A stretch of 6,287 nt of DNA, taken from positions 1 to 6,287 of the forward strand of contig DETX01000055.1 of assembly GCA_002362145.1 (NCBI GenBank), written 5' to 3'. The position numbers were made by a program, and so were the translations under genes. This document shows positions 4,368 to 6,287 of this stretch, in pieces (position 1 is the stretch's first letter; every line of letters begins with the position of its first letter). The stretch is from Clostridiales bacterium UBA3277. GTDB taxonomy: Bacteria > Bacillota > Clostridia > Oscillospirales > Oscillospiraceae. The notes below the pieces were generated by a model, which saw only the letters and a program-made list of their open reading frames with translations, was not told the DNA's origin and made no database searches.

Positions 4368-4522
4368 CCACCTTCCTGATGGACTATGCCAACGCTCAGC
4401 AGGGCTCCTGGCAAACCCTGGCGGCAGGCATTATTGTGGTCATGCTGCCCACCATTCTGGTCTATCTCTTCTTCCAGCGCTACATTCTGGCAGGCGTTGC
4501 CGCGGGCGCGGTGAAGGAATAA
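4331..4522 (+). pseudogene. C-terminal remnant of a MalG-type sugar ABC permease
   Basis: The last 60 or so residues read MPKGKLRTLTTFLMDY, then SWQTLAAGIIVVMLPTILVYLFFQRYI and the terminal LAGVAAGAVKE. The closing pattern (membrane helix, QRYxxxGxxAGAVK) is the hallmark of the inner-membrane permease of carbohydrate uptake ABC transporters, whose full length is about 270-300 residues. The first four-fifths or so, with the EAA loop that contacts the ATPase, are missing. A stop codon lies just upstream in frame (4328-4330), so the ATG at 4340 is probably an internal methionine. The piece was presumably part of a binding protein-permease-permease set feeding sugars to the downstream glycosidase. 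Confidence 0.85.
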
Positions 4523-4541
4523 TCTTGGGAATCTCTGAATA

Positions 4542-4570
4542 AACCGGCTGAGCCTCCGCGCCTGCCGGTT
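4542..4570 (+). promoter_or_regulatory. Inverted repeat in the beta-galactosidase leader
   Basis: AACCGGC (4542-4548) and GCCGGTT (4564-4570) form a 7-bp stem around a 15-base loop, between the permease remnant and the glycosidase ribosome binding site. No T-run follows, so it is not a classic terminator. It could stabilise the message, pause transcription, or be a palindromic operator. No clear -35/-10 pair is associated with it. Confidence 0.35.
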
Positions 4571-4604
4571 CCACCAGAGCGTCCCGCACTAAGGAGAGAA
4601 CACA

Positions 4605-6287
4605 ATGCAGGCAAATTTAAATTGGCTGACGGACCCCACTGTATTCCGGGTAAACCGGCTGGATGCCCATTCCGACCACGTTTGCTACGCCTCCGCGGAA
4701 GAGCTGGCCCGGGGAACCACCTCCCTGCGCCAGAGCCTGGATGGGCCGTGGCGTTTCGTGTGGAGTCCGAATCCCGCCCGGCGGCCCGGCGATTTCTGGC
4801 AGGCGGATTTTGATGACTCCGGCTTTTCGTCCATCCATGTCCCCGGACACATGGAGCTTCAGGGCTTTAGCAAAATCCAGTATATCAACACCCTGTACCC
4901 CTGGGACGGCCACGCCCGGCTGCGCCCGCCCCAGATTGACTGGGACAACACCGCCGTGGGCAGCTATGTAAAGGTGTTCGATTTGGAGCCGGGGCTGCGG
5001 GGAAAGCGGGTCTGCATCTCCTTCCAGGGCGTGGAGCAGGCGTTTTATGTCTGGCTCAACGGGTCCTTCGTGGGGTATGCCGAGGACAGCTTCACCCCCT
5101 CGGACTTCGATCTGACCCCTTACCTCCGGGAGGAGAAGAACCGGCTGTGCGTGGAGGTTTACCAGCACAGCAGCGCCGCCTGGCTGGAGGATCAGGACTT
5201 TTTCCGGTTCAGCGGCATTTTCCGCAGTGTGTACCTCTACGCCAAGCCCGGGGTGCATGTGGACGATCTCTGGCTGCAAACCGCGCTGAAAGAGGACAAC
5301 GCCACCGGTACGCTGAAGCTGCGGCTGCTGCTCAGCGGCGAGGCGGACAGCGCCCGGATTCACTGCCGCGTCACCGACAAGGCCCAGGCGGTTTTGCTGG
5401 ACGAAACGCTGAGCCTGCGCTCCGATGGAAGATATCTCCGCAGCCGGGAGCTGGTTTTTCCCAGCATTACGCCCTGGTGCCATGAGGCGCCGGAGCTGTA
5501 CCGCGTCACCCTGACGGTCTTTGCCGCCTCCGGGGAAATCGCGGAGGTCATTCCCTATGACATCGGGTTCCGGCGGTTCGAGCTGAAGGACGGCGTTATG
5601 CTGCTCAACGGGAAGCGCCTGGTGATCCGGGGCGTCAACCGCCACGAGTGGAACCCCGGCACGGGCCGGGCCATCGGTCTTAAGGACATGGAGCAGGCCA
5701 TGGCGGCCTTCCGCCGCAATCATATCAACGCCGTCCGCACCTGCCACTACCCCAATCAGACACCCTGGTATTCTATGTGCGACCAAAACGGCATCTACAT
5801 GATGGACGAAACCAATCTGGAAAGCCACGGCTCCTGGCAGAAGCTGGGGACCGTGGAGCCGAGCTGGAACGTTCCCGGCAGCCTGCCGGAGTGGAGGGAC
5901 TGCGTGCTGGACCGGGCGATGTCCATGTTCCAGCGGGATAAAAACCACGTTTCCATCCTGTTCTGGTCCTGCGGCAATGAATCCTACGCGGGGGAGGATA
6001 TTCTGGCCATGGCGGATTATTTCCGGGCCCAGGATTCCAGCCGCCTGGTGCACTATGAGGGCGTATTCCACAACCGGGAGTTTGACGCCATCTCCGATGT
6101 GGAAAGCCGGATGTACGCCGCCCCCGGGGACATCCGGGCCTATCTGGAAAGCCATCCCCAAAAGCCCTTCCTGCTCTGCGAGTATATGCACGACATGGGA
6201 AACTCCCTGGGCGGCATGGAGAGCTACATCCGCCTGGAAGAGGAATTCCCCCAGTATCAGGGCGGCTTTATCTGGGACTACATGGAC
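4605..6287 (+). CDS. LacZ-like GH2 beta-galactosidase, 3' end beyond window
   Basis: Starting at ATG 4605, seven bases after AAGGAGA (4591-4597), the frame is open for 561 codons to the window edge. No signal peptide is present, so the enzyme is cytoplasmic. It is predicted to hydrolyse terminal beta-galactosides such as lactose. Domain order is that of LacZ: a sugar-binding jelly-roll (about residues 40-215, with YVKVFDLEPGLRGKRVCISF and WLEDQDFFRFSGIFRSVYLY), an Ig-like domain (about 217-320) and a TIM barrel from about 325. Active-site motifs are intact: RGVNRHEWNP (H347), VRTCHYPN (H381), DETNLESHG (E406, H408), SCGNES with acid/base E459, and LCEYMHDMGNS with nucleophile E526. LacZ-type proteins are about 1,000 residues, so roughly half lies outside. 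It is the only whole gene left in the locus. Confidence 0.93.
   Translation, partial: MQANLNWLTDPTVFRVNRLDAHSDHVCYASAEELARGTTSLRQSLDGPWRFVWSPNPARRPGDFWQADFDDSGFSSIHVPGHMELQGFSKIQYINTLYPWDGHARLRPPQIDWDNTAVGSYVKVFDLEPGLRGKRVCISFQGVEQAFYVWLNGSFVGYAEDSFTPSDFDLTPYLREEKNRLCVEVYQHSSAAWLEDQDFFRFSGIFRSVYLYAKPGVHVDDLWLQTALKEDNATGTLKLRLLLSGEADSARIHCRVTDKAQAVLLDETLSLRSDGRYLRSRELVFPSITPWCHEAPELYRVTLTVFAASGEIAEVIPYDIGFRRFELKDGVMLLNGKRLVIRGVNRHEWNPGTGRAIGLKDMEQAMAAFRRNHINAVRTCHYPNQTPWYSMCDQNGIYMMDETNLESHGSWQKLGTVEPSWNVPGSLPEWRDCVLDRAMSMFQRDKNHVSILFWSCGNESYAGEDILAMADYFRAQDSSRLVHYEGVFHNREFDAISDVESRMYAAPGDIRAYLESHPQKPFLLCEYMHDMGNSLGGMESYIRLEEEFPQYQGGFIWDYMD

Noticed and set aside
4327..4542. A 71-codon frame starting MISVYAQGQA
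   Set aside because: The ATG and ribosome binding site look authentic, but after the first few codons it is the out-of-frame reading of the permease remnant, so it would make a nonsense peptide.
4617..6191. A 524-codon open frame on the minus strand opposite the beta-galactosidase
   Set aside because: It mirrors the codons of a GC-rich real gene with intact GH2 motifs, has low-complexity Gly/Pro/Val/Ala-rich content, and lacks its own ribosome binding site or recognisable domain.

Overview
The window looks like chromosomal DNA from a GC-rich, gut-type Clostridia genome, most likely Oscillospiraceae or a close relative. The reasons are strong AAGGAGG-type ribosome binding sites, the rpsF-ssb-rpsR cluster followed by a small YlcI/YnfO-like gene, a Zn-binding (Cys-rich) form of S18, a dispersed CAGTCAGC/GCTGAC plus GCTCCCTT/AAGGGAGC repeat of a type I associate with this group, and a YesM-type kinase / MalG-type permease / GH2 sugar locus. 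This assignment is by pattern recognition; no search was run.

Layout. Positions 1-205 have no gene. They hold three long AT-rich inverted repeats spaced about 50 nt apart, joined by linkers that share a T(T/G)AGACG word; this is the least explained part of the window. Positions 222-270 hold the dispersed two-hairpin repeat, and 283-353 hold two GC-rich hairpins that close the leftward operon. On the minus strand, 1723 down to 369, lie rpsF (S6), ssb, rpsR (S18) and a 58-residue YlcI/YnfO-like protein. They are driven by a near-consensus promoter (TTGACA, 17 bp, TAAAAT) at 1831-1803, and a hairpin leader could serve S6:S18 feedback control.

Divergent from this, on the plus strand, a single gene (1993-2775) encodes a membrane-anchored C39-like cysteine peptidase with a visible Cys/His/Asp triad. 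Its promoter has a perfect extended -10, preceded by 11-bp-phased repeats that look like a response-regulator operator. Two hairpin terminators follow it.

From 2975 to the right edge is a sugar-sensing and sugar-use locus that has been cut down. A promoter-like site precedes the sensor half of a YesM-family histidine kinase. The sequence then changes frame straight into the ATP-binding half, losing the second membrane segment, HAMP and the phosphoacceptor histidine. Just beyond, a good ribosome binding site and ATG, where a response regulator would be expected, run at once into the last 60 or so residues of a MalG-type ABC permease. After that comes an apparently intact LacZ-like GH2 beta-galactosidase, open from 4605 to the window end with both catalytic glutamates. 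The simplest reading is an ancestral kinase-regulator-transporter-glycosidase operon in which at least two deletions removed sensing and uptake but left the enzyme.
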